A model generated the notes under the pieces. The model was not told the DNA's origin. It saw only the letters and a list, made by a program, of their open reading frames with translations, and did not search any database. Positions 19,279 to 29,082 of a DNA stretch of 44,092 nucleotides are shown here, piece after piece (the stretch's first letter is position 1; each line of letters starts with the position of its first letter). The stretch comes from Prorocentrum cordatum (Eukaryota > Sar > Dinophyceae > Prorocentrales > Prorocentraceae), in contig CAUYUJ010008047.1 in the NCBI GenBank assembly GCA_963575745.1, positions 464,173 to 508,264 of the forward strand. Reading direction: 5' to 3'. The position numbers were made by a program, and so were the translations under genes.

Positions 19279-19970
19279 GGATGTGCCAAGACTCATGTAT
19301 CTGAGTCGGGCTTGCGCAAGCGAGAGCAGGTATCACGCAAACACAACCGTCGGATGATAGCCAACGCTGCACGGCCTACTGTGCAGCATCGGTCGGCAGC
19401 CACGGCCGAGACGGCAACGGAGGGGGGCGAGATCATCTTCGCCAAGAAGCATCCCCAAGTCACCAGCCTGAGTGATCTTCAGGCGAAAGCACTCAAGGCT
19501 CCTGGGTCTGCAGCTGTGGATGGCATCGTGGGGTCAGTCGTCCACTGCGAGGGTTTCTCCTTCATCATGTTCGTGTTCTACGGGTTCTGTTTAATTGGTA
19601 TGTCTGGGCGCAACCTTGCTCGTTTTCAGCGGTTGGGAGCTGGTTTGCAAATGTTGCAACTACCATGGATACTACTCGGTCGGGGACTGGAGCCTCAACC
19701 CGTCTGAGCTCGACAAGTCGGGCTTTCTCATGCGTGCGCATGGGCAGGTCATGACGCCCCCAGTCGCCTCCACCTGCGACATGGGCGCCGAGGGCTCGCT
19801 CATTGTTCATGCGGTCACGTCGGAGTCCATGGCGCCGTACATTCTGGATTGTCAGGCTGTATTGGATGCCCCATGGCGGCCACATGTGGGCATCACCCTC
19901 AAGATCAGGACCAGCGGCAAGCAGCTGGCCACTCGCCGTCTTGAGGCACCCGCTCGCCTTCCCCAAGTGA
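19279..19970 (+). pseudogene. LINE 1 endonuclease domain, C-terminal part
   Basis: One frame gives GFSFIMFVFYGFCLIGMSGR and FQRLGAGLQMLQLPW. After a one-base shift near 19640-19681 another frame gives YSVGDWSLNPSELDKSGFL, CDMGAEGSLIVHAVTSESM and PWRPHVGITL. GDW in place of the GDF/N-type metal-binding motif, and the late PH-G motif, are the usual landmarks of APE-like LINE endonucleases. The N-terminal QEHH-type motif is not seen. This domain nicks target DNA in related elements; here it cannot be functional as read. Confidence 0.75.
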
Positions 19971-21290
19971 TGCGGCCCCGAGCGCTGCCGCAGGAAGGGT
20001 CCAAATCGTCACTTGCCAAAGCCGAGGGGGCCATCCAGTCTGCCGCTGCCGCGGGGCGCCGCTCTAAGTATTGCACAGAGTTGTTCAGTGATTGCATGGT
20101 GCAGGGTAGACAGGAGGATGACACAGCAGCCCCGTCTGATGACGAGTCTCTTTTCGACGAGTGGCCCGAGGAAGAAGATCCTTGGAGCCACGAGCCCAAT
20201 TTCAGTATCAGTTGCTGCCCGTCTGTTCAGCCAGGCCAACCTCCCGCCATCGATTCCAATGGGCTTTCGGTCGGTGAGAAGGAAAAGGTTGAGCCGTCGC
20301 ATGTGCAGATTGAGTCGCAGAGTAGCAGCTTGGCACATCAGGACCAAATTCGGCTGTCTGATAGAGTCGGTCCCCCCCTCAGCGATTGCGCGCCCCGTCA
20401 GCTCGAAAGAGCGACCCTGGATGATCCTTCTCTCCGCACGGAGCCCGAATTTTACGTGTCTCAGGAGTGCTGGAGAAAGAATCGGTCATCCATTTATTTT
20501 CAGACCTGCACGGAGGAAGCAATGCACCCGTTGTTCCGTTCCTCCGTAGCGTTTTGGCTCAATCCCGAGCCAGTCCCTTTCGTTAGCGCATGGTACTCCA
20601 CATGGGCCCGTGGTGTCGAGTAGTAAAATTCTGGAACACCACGGCATCGAGCAGCGATCTGGGCCCAGCCGCGGCACAGGTTGCAGATTTGTTATTGAGG
20701 AGGTTCGGCAGTCCACCAAGTCACGGCAGGCCCCGCTACGTGATCAAATGGCTTGCTGGTGGAAGCGCGTGGCCACGGTATTAGGCCAGGCCTTGAAGCA
20801 TCGCCAACGCAAGAACGGGATTCGAGAAGTAGACAACATTCAGCATATTTGTCGCCAGCTCGTGCACGCTCGGCCGACAGGAGTACATCATCTTCTTCGG
20901 CCTGGCCGTGACGCCGGGGACAAGAAGTGGGCCGCGGCGCTGCTCAACTTAGCATCGCTCGCCGACCCCGTGCTGGACTCCAACCGGGAACAAAGCTTGC
21001 CGGATCGCACGGCGGGGCCAACGGCGGGTTGTGCATGAGTCATTGGCTGAGTTTCAAGAGTGGGTAGTACAGCAAGCAGCAGTGGGCCCTCTGCGTCGCA
21101 GCATGAAAGAGGACCCACTGCCGCCCATGGAGTTATTCGAGGTTGAGGGCTCGGGCGTCGCGGCCCACCCCAGGGACGTCGTCGACGCCGTGGCGCGGCG
21201 GTGGCAGGAGCTCTGGGCGCCACATCCAATTGATCGGGATCGCATGCAACGGGCCTTCGAGGCTGCGCGGGCTGCAGCCGAATTGGAACC
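19971..21290 (+). pseudogene. LINE 1 linker between endonuclease and RT
   Basis: The endonuclease frame continues to a TAG at 20621-20623 through an acidic segment (DDESLFDEWPEEEDPW). A second frame (about 20610-21038) is rich in Arg/Lys (ALKHRQRKNGIREVDN). A third frame (21031-21348) reads EFQEWVVQQAAVGPLRRSMK and VVDAVARRWQELWAPHPIDR, the kind of pre-RT region that precedes the fingers in related elements. At least two frame changes are required. Confidence 0.6.
20543..20562 (+). other. Spliced-leader-like sequence
   Basis: TCCGTAGCGTTTTGGCTCAA differs from the conserved dinoflagellate trans-spliced leader core (CCGTAGC, CA, TTTTGGCTCAAG) only by CA becoming G in the middle. It lies inside the LINE 1 pol linker on the coding strand. 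Whether it is a relic leader captured by retroposition or a coincidence cannot be settled here. Confidence 0.45.
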
Positions 21291-22330
21291 AATGCGTCAA
21301 TGGGGCCCATCACTGAGTGGGACGTTCGTAAGGCGGCACACGCGATGAAGGCCAACGCTGGTCTGGGAGCAGATCGGATGACCCCGATCGATGTGGAGAG
21401 GTTGCCGTCGGAGGCGCTGGCGGAGTTGGCTGAGTTGCTCAACGCCATCGAGCGGGCGCTAGCGTGGCCGCACCAGACCCAGCTCATCATCGGAAAGTTG
21501 CTGCCGAAGAAGATGAATGGCGACCGTGTGATCGGGTTGGCGTCGTTCCTGCGCCGCGCGCGGTCGCTCATTCGCGAGGGTCATGTCCGACAGTGGTGCA
21601 ATCTTGCGGAGGCGGAGTGGGGCGCCGCCATCGCTGGCAACGCATCGCTAGAGGTTGCAGGGGCCCTAGGGGCACCTCGCGGACACGGCCTCATGGACGT
21701 GAAAAGGTTTCTATGATAATATTGAATGGGATATTTTGACGGACGCGGCACTAAAGTTATCGTTCCCTCCGGTCATCCTGTTTTTAGAGTTGTCACAATG
21801 TATGGTTCCCAGACTTGTCGAACAAATGGGGGGGCCGTCAGCGAGCCGTTTCTGGCAACATGTAGTATTACTCAGGGCTTAAGATCTGGAGCCCGATTTG
21901 CGAAGTGTATGACTCATTTTGTGATGGCCAAAATCAGTCGGTCGCGTCAGCCTGTTTCTCATAGGTTGTGGATTGACGACCGTTCGCAATGTTTAGCTGG
22001 ATCCAGGCAAATGATTGTAACATCCTTATCATATTGTTTAGCTGGCGCTGCGGATGAGCTGAAACAGGCGAAGTAACAGATTGCTCCTAGGTCTTGCGCG
22101 GTCTGCTCCCACCGCGGCGATGCGAGGGAGATTGTGCGACGGATGCGGCGCCGAGGCTACGCGCTCCAAGCCCAGTTACAAACTGGGTTTTTAGGAGTGG
22201 ACCTGGGCGGAGGACGGAGGGCTGCCGGAGAGGTGCGGACCGAGCGGGGGGCTCAAGCAGAAGCAGCTCCATGCCAAGGTGGCGCGCTTCGCCAGGGCAT
22301 CCAAGCGCTACAAGGCGACGTCCAAGCTTG
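21291..22330 (+). pseudogene. LINE 1 reverse transcriptase core
   Basis: Fingers: WDVRKAAHAMKANAGLGADR then LPKKMNGDRVIGLASFLRRA. Palm start: DVKRF, then after one extra base at about 21711 YDNIEWDILTDAALKLSFPP. After a second shift at a run of seven G (21828-21834): GGAVSEPFLATCSITQGLRS and the catalytic LWIDDRSQ (IDD at 21972-21980). A stop at 22074-22076 then interrupts; FLGVDLGGGRR (about 22190) matches the conserved block after the palm. The usual Y before xDD is W here. The enzyme would copy element RNA into DNA; as read it is inactive. Confidence 0.85.
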
Positions 22331-22872
22331 AGCGACTCGGAGCTCAAGCTGCGGGCATGCACGGGCAGGCTATTCACGGCACGTATGGGCGGAGGCTCCA
22401 GCAGTGTCGTCGCGGGCTTGCAGCCGTCAGCAGTGCAGGAGGTAAAGGTATACGTATCACGACTCTTCTTTCGGCGCGTGCTCCAGGCCAAGATCCAGGT
22501 GCCAAGCCCCCACGTGATGTTATAGCGACGTGGTTGCAGCAGTGGTTCTCTTGCCCGCATATCCGCCCATCGGCGTGTTGAGCGTGGCCGAAGGTGCTGC
22601 AGCGGATGGAGGCCACGCCTCCGTCTCGGCGGTCCAGATGGGCAAGAGGACCGACGTCTGCAGTCATCGTGGCGTTGTTGGAACGTGGTTGGCACCCCGA
22701 GACCCCTACAAAGTGGCACTTGTCAGATGAGAGTGTCTGGGAGTTTCCCGAAGAGTTGTATCATGAGCAGCAAGTGCTTAATAATGTCAAGGCTTTCTTT
22801 GATGACTTTGACCAATCAGCAGCGGCGCAGCACTGGCAGCGTGCGCCCCGACATTTCGGTGGCAGTGGCTGA
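22279..22872 (+). pseudogene. LINE 1 RT thumb/connection region
   Basis: One frame gives MARFARASKRYKATSKLERL and YGRRLQQCRRGLAAV, stops at about 22579, then reopens in the same frame as GPTSAVIVALLERGWHPETP, WEFPEELYHEQQVLNNVKAF and QHWQRAPRHFGGSG. This order matches the segment between the RT palm and zinc knuckle in LINE 2 (24878-25597). A frame change near 22870 leads into the knuckle. Confidence 0.65.
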
Positions 22873-23935
22873 TATTTTTTCTCTGGGATGGCTGCTCAAA
22901 CATCTCGAAGCGCTTCCTCGTGGACGAAGGCTGGCAGAGGTCATGGTCCCCATTAGCGTCGGTGGCTCATGGCCGCGGGAGCTGCGTGCAGCCGCCACAG
23001 CCAAGCTGGAGATCCGCCCGCTGTGCCCAAGGTGTCGGAAGGCGGTTGAGTCAGCCTATCACCGCAGCTGGATATGCGAGAAGAATGTCGAAGCAGAAGC
23101 GTACCGCAGGTCTGACGAGCTGCTTCCTGCAGCCGCGGCGCAGCACGAGTGTGATCAGGCTTTCTGGCTGCGCGGGATGATTCCCTGTAGTTGGACGGAA
23201 GTCACACCCCCGTGGGCTGCGGAGGCTTGGGTTGGCAGTGGGCTCTTTCGCAATGGAGTTGACGATGGTGCTGCAGGACCAGGTTCTGTTTCACAACCAG
23301 TCGTTATCTTCGGTGATGCGTCGGGGGGTCCCGACTCCAAAGATCTTCGCTTTCGCCGAGTTGGATGTGGCCTGGTATTAGTGAATAGCGAGGAGGACCT
23401 GACCATCCAAGGCGTCACCATGGGCCCACTGCCAGGGAGCCAGACGGTTCCTTGTGGCGAATTGTATATGTGATGGATGGCAATTCGAGTGTCCACAGAT
23501 CACCTCGTCTACATCACGGACAACCAGTCAGTTTACCAAGGTTGGTACGACAATCATTTCCTGAATCCGAGTTGCGAGTCTGCAGAATTGTGGGCGCGTA
23601 TTGGAGAAGAGGTGCGTCGTCGGCCAGCCGAGCATATCATTGTCCTTTTCGTGAATTCGCACATGACGGCGGCAGAGGCGGCTGCCGCAGGTGTACCTAG
23701 CCAGTTGGTTTGCGGAAGCGCCATGGCCGACGTCGTCGCTGGAGGAGCGGCGAGAATGGCCAGGCTGCCCCAAGCTGATCGAGCACGAGTGGCACAAGTG
23801 GAACATCGAGCTTTTCTGGTTCGAATGAGGCTGCTACGGGCGGCCATGGACTCGATGGCGGCAGGGGAGGCCCTGATGAGGGTCCAGCAGGACTGCCACC
23901 GAGGGAACCTGATTGAGGGAGGTGTCCGCTCTCCC
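22873..23935 (+). pseudogene. LINE 1 zinc knuckle and RNase HI domain
   Basis: A CCHC-like knuckle CPRCRKAVESAYHRSWIC (about 23020-23080) precedes an RNase HI domain. The acidic catalytic set is visible: FGDASGG (Asp codon at 23315), CGELYM (Glu at 23459), ITDNQSVYQGW (Asp at 23519) and GSAMADVVAG (Asp at 23729), with VNSHMT between them. A TGA at 23471-23473 directly after ELYM splits the domain in one frame. RNase H removes the RNA strand after reverse transcription. A CCT-rich insertion (23933-23960) adds a Pro run downstream. Confidence 0.85.
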
Positions 23936-24405
23936 CCTCCCCCTCCTCCCCCTCCTTTGCAGCTTTGCTTTCCGCCGCCGTGCCCCGAAGCTGTGTCTAT
24001 CCTGTCTAGTTCACATGTGCTGGATGATTCGGGGCGTCGGTGCCGCAGGTGTCGTGGATCGGCCTCGATTGCAGAGCGTCGGAAGTGGAGAGCGTCGCCG
24101 TGTTTCAAGCTTGTGGCTTTAGATTGTGCGGTGAGAACCCTTCCCCAGGGGGCGGAGTTGCACATCGCTGGGGGGGGGTGCACGGGTCTCACAAGATAAG
24201 GTATCATCAGGACGTCAATGTATGGTTCTGTGCTGTGTGCGGCATGTTTGCAGATCAGCAGTTGCTCGGGTTGGGGAAGCAATGCGTTTTTAAGACCACC
24301 CCGACTCGAGCTGGCTACTTAGCCAGAACTAAAGATTCGTTGTGGCCCAAGGCCCTCACGGCGGCCCAAAGGGCCAAGCGAGTCCAGAAGGGGCTCCCCG
24401 TGTAA
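23936..24405 (+). pseudogene. LINE 1 C-terminal Cys-rich domain
   Basis: After the Pro run one frame reads LDDSGRRCRRCRGSASIAER. A shift near 24185 then gives VNVWFCAVCGMFADQQLLGL and KQCVFKTTPTRAGYL, ending at TAA 24403-24405. CxxCG, then a Leu/Gly-rich stretch, then a third Cys is the arrangement seen at the end of related dinoflagellate elements. The family function is unclear; nucleic-acid binding is inferred. Confidence 0.6.
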
Positions 24406-24620
24406 AGGCGTCTGAGGTTGGACACCGTCCAGGGACTCTTACTCTTACTCTTACCCCTCCTCCTCCTCTTCCTCCTCCTCCTCTTCCCTCCTCCTGCGAA
24501 GGCGCCAACGCGGATCTGTCCCGGGCGCCCGCGCCTGCACCCGCACTGACCGTCGCCGGCATCCCGACGATCTGATTGGGGAAACCAAGAGGTACCAAGC
24601 AGGGGCCAAATCGTGTCAGC
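24406..24620. repeat. TTACTC/TCC-rich tail of LINE 1
   Basis: CTTACTCTTACTCTTACC is followed by CTCCTC/TTCCTCC repeats (24440-24500), then GC-rich DNA with GCGCCCGCGCCTGC. It could be the 3' tail of LINE 1 and the junction with LINE 2. No target-site duplication was identified. Confidence 0.5.
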
Positions 24621-24877
24621 CACAGTCAGCCCCACCCAACAGCTCTCCCTCGCCCTGGAGGAGCAAAGTCTCAAGCTGGCGGACAAGACCACCCTCTTGT
24701 CAACCCGCTAGAACGACACCAAACAGATCCACAAACAACTAATCACAGCTCCGAGGCGTCCCCCACAAAGCCACTACAGAGAGAAGGGACCTCGGAGCAA
24801 ACAGAGCAGCACGAGGCACAACCAGACGACAAGCACACGCCAACAGACCCAACGCGGCACGACGCAGACTCGGAGCA

Positions 24878-25597
24878 GTGGGCAGGAAGCTGAAAAGACG
24901 CAGAACCAAGACGAAGGCCAACATCACGCAGCAAGGCGCCATGGCCTCCCTCACGTACGGCACAGCATTCCACGGATTGGCCCCCACCCCACTGCTATGC
25001 GCGAGACGCACATACGCACAAGCCCTACGACGACTATGGCCTGGAAGATGCCTTACCACGTACCTGGACTTGGAAGGCGTCGACCCAGCCTTCACCGCGG
25101 CAAAAGCGCAGTTCGCCAACTGGTTTAGCTGCTGGGGACACAGCCCAGACCTACGAGCCCAGATAAGACGCGCGTGGCCAAAGATCTACTTCAGAATGCT
25201 CAGAGCTCCGGCCAACAGAAGATGGACCCACATAAGAGGTCCTATAGAATCCATCATACTGGCGCTCTGGGAACTGGGCTGGGACTCCAGAGGGCCAGAG
25301 CACTGGATCGACCGCGACAAGAATGACTGGAAGTTCCCACGGGACGGAGAACTAGGCGACCACACTGACATCCTGGACGCCATCACAGCGGACGTACGAC
25401 CCAAGTTGTGGCAAGCGGCCGCAGAACACTACAATGGGAAGGGCCTGGAGCACGGAGCAGACACGACGGACTTGAAACGACATCAAGATTGGCTCCGCAA
25501 ACAAGGCAAACATCGAATACGGCGGAATTCACACGGCGGCTTGTGCAAGCACATGGACAAGGTCGCGGAAGAAGGATACATTTGGACACTGTTGTGA
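24878..25597 (+). pseudogene. LINE 2 RT C-terminal (thumb/connection) region
   Basis: A 239-codon open frame, the longest ordinary-composition frame in the window. It begins basic (GRKLKRRRTKTKANITQQGA), then TYGTAFHGLAPTPLLCARRT, CLTTYLDLEGVDPAF, RRWTHIRGPIESIILALWEL, LWQAAAEHYNGKGLEHGAD. These blocks match in order the region after the palm in LINE 1 and related elements. The ATG at 24878 is probably not a true start, since RT-like sequence lies upstream in another frame. The frame ends at a TGA at 25595-25597 before the knuckle. Confidence 0.8.
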
Positions 25598-26550
25598 CGC
25601 GTGAGAATGTGGAGCCACGGACAGCGACTACCGCACAATATGGGATCGATGCCACTGCAGGAGCGACGACCTAACGTTTGAGAAGACGGAAAGAATACGC
25701 ACACAAGCGGAGGCGGGTTACGGTGAAACGCCTGTAATTATGCTGGCTTCGAGGTATCACGCCACGCACTACACCAGAGATGGCCAACAACATAGGCGAG
25801 ATGATCCATGCAGACCGCATCCAACCCCCGGATGACCAACCTATTGTTGTTTACGTCGACGACTCAGGTGGCAAGCCCAGTGCGGACTGGAGATACCGAC
25901 GATGTGGCTGGGCCTGGGTACGGCTTATCTCAACTGGTGACAACGACGATTTCCAGATCGCTGCAGCACGCCATGGCCCACTACCACACATACGGCAGAC
26001 CAGCAACAGGGCAGAACTCTGGGCACTACTGGACTGCCTACGACACACAGCGGGACCACTACGCTATTGGACGGACAGCGAGTTGATATTCAAAGGATGG
26101 CGCAACAAACGATACCTTCGCGAAGGAGAAAGTGGAACCAACGGCGACCTCTGGGTACTTACCCGCAGGGAGCTCAGCACACGCAGCACCAGAGGCGACA
26201 AAAGAGAAGTCCGCCACATCAACCGCCATCTCACGTGGGAGGAGGCACAAGCGCGAGGATTCCCACTACATGCATAGTACGACAACGGACAAATGGATAA
26301 GCTGGCGGAGACAGCGGCAAGAGAGCACGACATCGACGACGCACAGATGGCATGCTACGACTGGGTCAACGCTACTGCTGCACTTGCCCGACGCAGAATA
26401 GCAGCAGCAACAGTCGACGCCATCGATAGACGCCCATCCGAAGAGAAAGAAGACAAAGAAAGGCGCAGCAACGACGGCGACGAGACTAACTCGCAGAAGG
26501 GTCCGACCAATCGGAAGGAGGGAGACGCCCAGCAACCACACACAACCTGA
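25598..26550 (+). pseudogene. LINE 2 degenerate knuckle and RNase HI
   Basis: A short Cys/His stretch (TIWDRCHCRSDDLTFEKTER) near 25640 is a degenerate knuckle. From 25780 a frame gives an RNase HI domain with YVDDSGGKPS (first Asp near 25858-25863), NRAELWALLDCL (Glu codon at 26014), YWTDSELIFKGW (Asp at 26074) and NRHLTWEEAQARGF. A TAG at 26275-26277 interrupts, and the same frame resumes with MDKLAETAARE, holding the last Asp. The frame ends at 26550 in a polar KE-rich tail. All four acidic positions are kept. Confidence 0.85.
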
Positions 26551-27296
26551 CGAGGACAAGACGTGGTAAGGGGTGGCAATGCAAGTACTGCCTGCAAATA
26601 ATAGGTAAAGACACCGCCTTCGAAGCCGTAAAGGAATGTCTCCATGAGGGATGCAAGGGGCGGCCTCCAAGACACGGCACAAAAGTCATACAGCATGATG
26701 CAGCAGCACACCCAAGCCACCCTCTTATACTACTTAGAGCTGAAGCCAGATGGTTCTGCAGGCTGTATGGAGCTACGCCAACGGAGTACATCCCGGACAA
26801 CATAAAGAACGAATGCACGAACCGACCTGGATACAGCAGCATCAAGTACAAACTACGACACTGGCTCAATGAGGCGGGGAAAGAAGAAGGAGAACAAGGA
26901 CTCAACAGCGCCTCGGAAAACAGCCAGCAAGCAAGCACCACACCCCCTCAGCAGAGGGCAGTTGTGAGTACTGGCCTGCTTGGCGATCAATCGCCCACGT
27001 TTTGCCGACGCCAGTCACCCAACCGCAGCCTGCACGACGACGACATCAGCGGCTTGGAGGAAAGCCAACACGCACGCACCACACCGCTCCATCAGGGGCA
27101 TGATGTGAGTACCGACCTGTTTGGCGCGTCGCCATTGTTTTGCCAGGATGCCTCTTTAAACATCCTTGCAATGCGAGGCACAACGTCGCCACAATTTTGC
27201 GGACATGACAGAGACCACGATATCCACTCCTGGAATCAAACCGTTGCGGGCAACGGGACCGAAGGGGGAGGAAAGGCCACTCCCTGCGTCGGCTAG
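26530..27296 (+). pseudogene. LINE 2 C-terminal Cys-rich region and tail
   Basis: After a one-base shift near 26530 the frame is open without an ATG: KGWQCKYCLQIIGKDTAFEA, VKECLHEGCKG, RAEARWFCRLYGATPTEYIP, SIKYKLRHWLNEAGKEEG. The CxxC and later Cys pairs match the C-terminal finger position of LINE 1. The frame then runs through two diverged copies of a ~135-140 bp unit (VSTGLLGDQSPTFCRR and VSTDLFGASPLFCQD) to a stop at 27294-27296. The repeats may lie beyond the true end of the element. Confidence 0.6.
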
Positions 27297-28020
27297 GGGG
27301 GGGCGGTTGGCGGAGATCAGCGTGCAGAACCGCGCCCGCCGATGCTGACCGCTCCCATCGAGCACATCAAGCAGGCACAGTACCACGATGACAACAACGA
27401 GCTGAGGTACGACAACAACGTCTGGTACTGCCGCTCTCCTTGGAAGGCATGTCGCTTCGGGTGCCTGCGGCAACCACCGCGGGGGCCCGTCGCGGGGTGC
27501 CGAGGATCTCGGAGGCGGATCGACTTCACGCCAGAGTGCGAGCCCGATCCCACAGCTCCCCGCGCCTCCACCAGACGCGCGGGGAGAAGGGGCGGTCCCC
27601 AGGGACGCGGCCCCTACTGCTGCGAGAAAGAGGTAGACGACCAAGCAGAAGCCGCGACAGAGTACTGCAACCTTCCTTGGAAGGCATGCCGCGACGAGTG
27701 CCCATAGCTTGCGCCGTGGGGGTCCGTGGCGGGGTGCTGAGGATCTCGGAGGTGGATCGCGTTCACCTACGAGGCCGCAGCAAGGCTCCCCGCGCCTCAG
27801 CCAGACGCGCGGGGAGAGAGGGCGGTCCCCAGGGACGCGGCCCTCAGAGCGGCGGCGGCCCGCTGCCGCACCACCACGGCTCCCTGCGCCTCCGCAAGAC
27901 GCGCAAAGAGGGGGGGCGGTCCGCAGGGGCGCGGCCCTCGGAGCGGGGGCGGCCGCGGGGCCGCGGGTCGCCCCTGCCGACAGCCACTGCGGCTGGGGAG
28001 TGACTCGAGTGACTCCACAG
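27297..28020. repeat. ~230-240 bp hairpin-bearing tandem repeat
   Basis: TACTGC, CCTTGGAAGGCATG, GAGGATCTCGGAGG, CTCCCCGCGCCT and GGTCCCCAGGGACGCGGCCC recur in order about 230-240 bp apart (first unit from about 27425, second from about 27660, partial third). Each unit has a stem with 10 bp arms (CTCCCCGCGC and GCGCGGGGAG; 27556-27586 and 27786-27816), degenerate in the third at about 27880-27910. A plus-strand frame (27342-27707) encodes the repeat as YCRSPWKACRFGC and YCNLPWKACRDEC, but coding status is doubtful. Confidence 0.7.
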
Positions 28021-28282
28021 TCATGCTCCTCCACAGTCGTGGTCCTCTACTCCCATCTTCCTCCTGTAAGAATGCAAGGCCCAATGCCTGGGGGGGGGGT
28101 ATTCCCTGGCGTTGCGCGTTGCGTTTCCGTGGTGCTGCATCTCAATGCTGCCAACGGTTAGCCTGTCAGACACGTTTGTTTCAAGCGTCATATGCCTTCA
28201 TATGACGGCACATGAGATCTACAATACATCACGCTGCCAGTGAAACAGCCGTTCAAATCCTGGCGCGCAAGCTCCTCTTGAG
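28021..28282. other. Unique sequence, no gene recognised
   Basis: Mixed DNA with a run of nine G near 28091 and CATATG near 28189 and 28199. No feature is supported. Confidence 0.4.
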
Positions 28283-29036
28283 TTTGTGTTTTCTCCTCCT
28301 CCTCCTTTCCTCCTCCTCCTCCTCCTCCTCCTCCTCCTCCTCCTCCTCCTTTCCTCCTCCTCCTTCCCTCCTCCTTTCCTCCTCCTCCTTTCCTCCTCCT
28401 CCTCCTCCTCCTCCTCCTCCTCCTCGTCCTCCTCCTCCTCCTCCTCCTCCTCTCCCCCCATCCCTCCCTCTCTCCATCCTACCCTCTCTCCATCCCCCCA
28501 TCCCATCCCCTCCCCCCCTCCCATCCTCCTCATCCTCCACCGACCTCTTCGCCCCCCTCCTCGTCCCCGTGCAGCCTCCCGTCCTAGGGTGGCAACCGCA
28601 CCTCCTGCCGCGCTGCGCCTTCGCGCCCCCGTCGTCGCCGTCGTCGCCGAGATCGTCGTCGTCGTCGTCACGCGGCCTGTCCCCGTCCTTTTCCCGCCGC
28701 TCATCCGCCATTCATCCCCCGCCCCGCATGCGTCCTTCCCCTCCCTCCCCCCTCCCGCGTCCCCCTCTACGTGCGCCTCCCTCCCGCCCCCTTTCTACTT
28801 GTCCCTCCCCTCCTCCCTCCCTCTTCACTCTTCCTTCTTCCTCCCTGGCGCACCCTCCCCCTTCTCCTACACCTCCGCTGCTCCTCTTCCTCCTCCTCCT
28901 CCTCCTCGATGCCTTCCTCCTGCTCTTCCTTGCCCTCCTCCTCCCTCCTCCACCTCCACCTCCACCTCCACCTCCTCCTCCTCCTCCTCCTCCTCCTCCT
29001 CCTCCTCCTCCTCCTCCTCCTCCTCCTCCCCTGAGG
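28283..29036. repeat. Long TCC polypyrimidine region (~750 bp)
   Basis: CTCCTC arrays at 28293-28455 and 28882-29032 flank less pure CCTCCC DNA and a GTCGTC stretch near 28625-28670. Opposite-strand frames give Glu or Arg/Gly runs. Confidence 0.9.
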
Positions 29037-29082
29037 TGGGGCAGATGATGAGGATGAAGAGGCAGAACAGAGCACGGACCAA
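29037..29082. other. Short unique junction
   Basis: GATGATGAGGATGAAGAGG-type purine DNA between the TCC array and the dispersed repeat. Confidence 0.4.

Larger units (their letters stand above)
17961..24405 (+). mobile_element. LINE 1: decayed non-LTR retrotransposon
   Basis: A ~6.4 kb plus-strand element whose parts follow the order expected for a dinoflagellate-type LINE. First comes a Cys-containing coiled-coil ORF. It is followed by the C-terminal part of an endonuclease/exonuclease/phosphatase fold domain, a reverse transcriptase with a W-IDD active site, a CCHC-like knuckle, an RNase HI domain, and a C-terminal Cys-rich motif. At least four frameshifts and several in-frame stops break it. 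The N-terminal endonuclease motifs were not found, so a piece is missing or unrecognisable. The 3' end is set at the last stop (24403-24405); a TTACTC/TCC-rich tail follows. Individual domains are annotated separately. Confidence 0.85.
24620..27296 (+). mobile_element. LINE 2: 5'-truncated retrotransposon fragment
   Basis: A second pol-derived segment in the same orientation as LINE 1 but clearly diverged in sequence and codon use (more A/C at third positions). It starts within the RT just after the active site (LSLALEEQSLKLADKTTLLS at about 24640-24700). It continues through the thumb, a degenerate knuckle, RNase H and a C-terminal Cys-rich region. The catalytic xDD is absent, so it is 5' truncated or interrupted. 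Several frame changes and at least one in-frame stop are present. Confidence 0.8.

Noticed and set aside
22180-22200. CCCAGTTACAAACTGGG stem as a terminator
   Set aside because: It lies inside the RT coding region of a eukaryotic retroelement; the T run after it is short and no role is implied.
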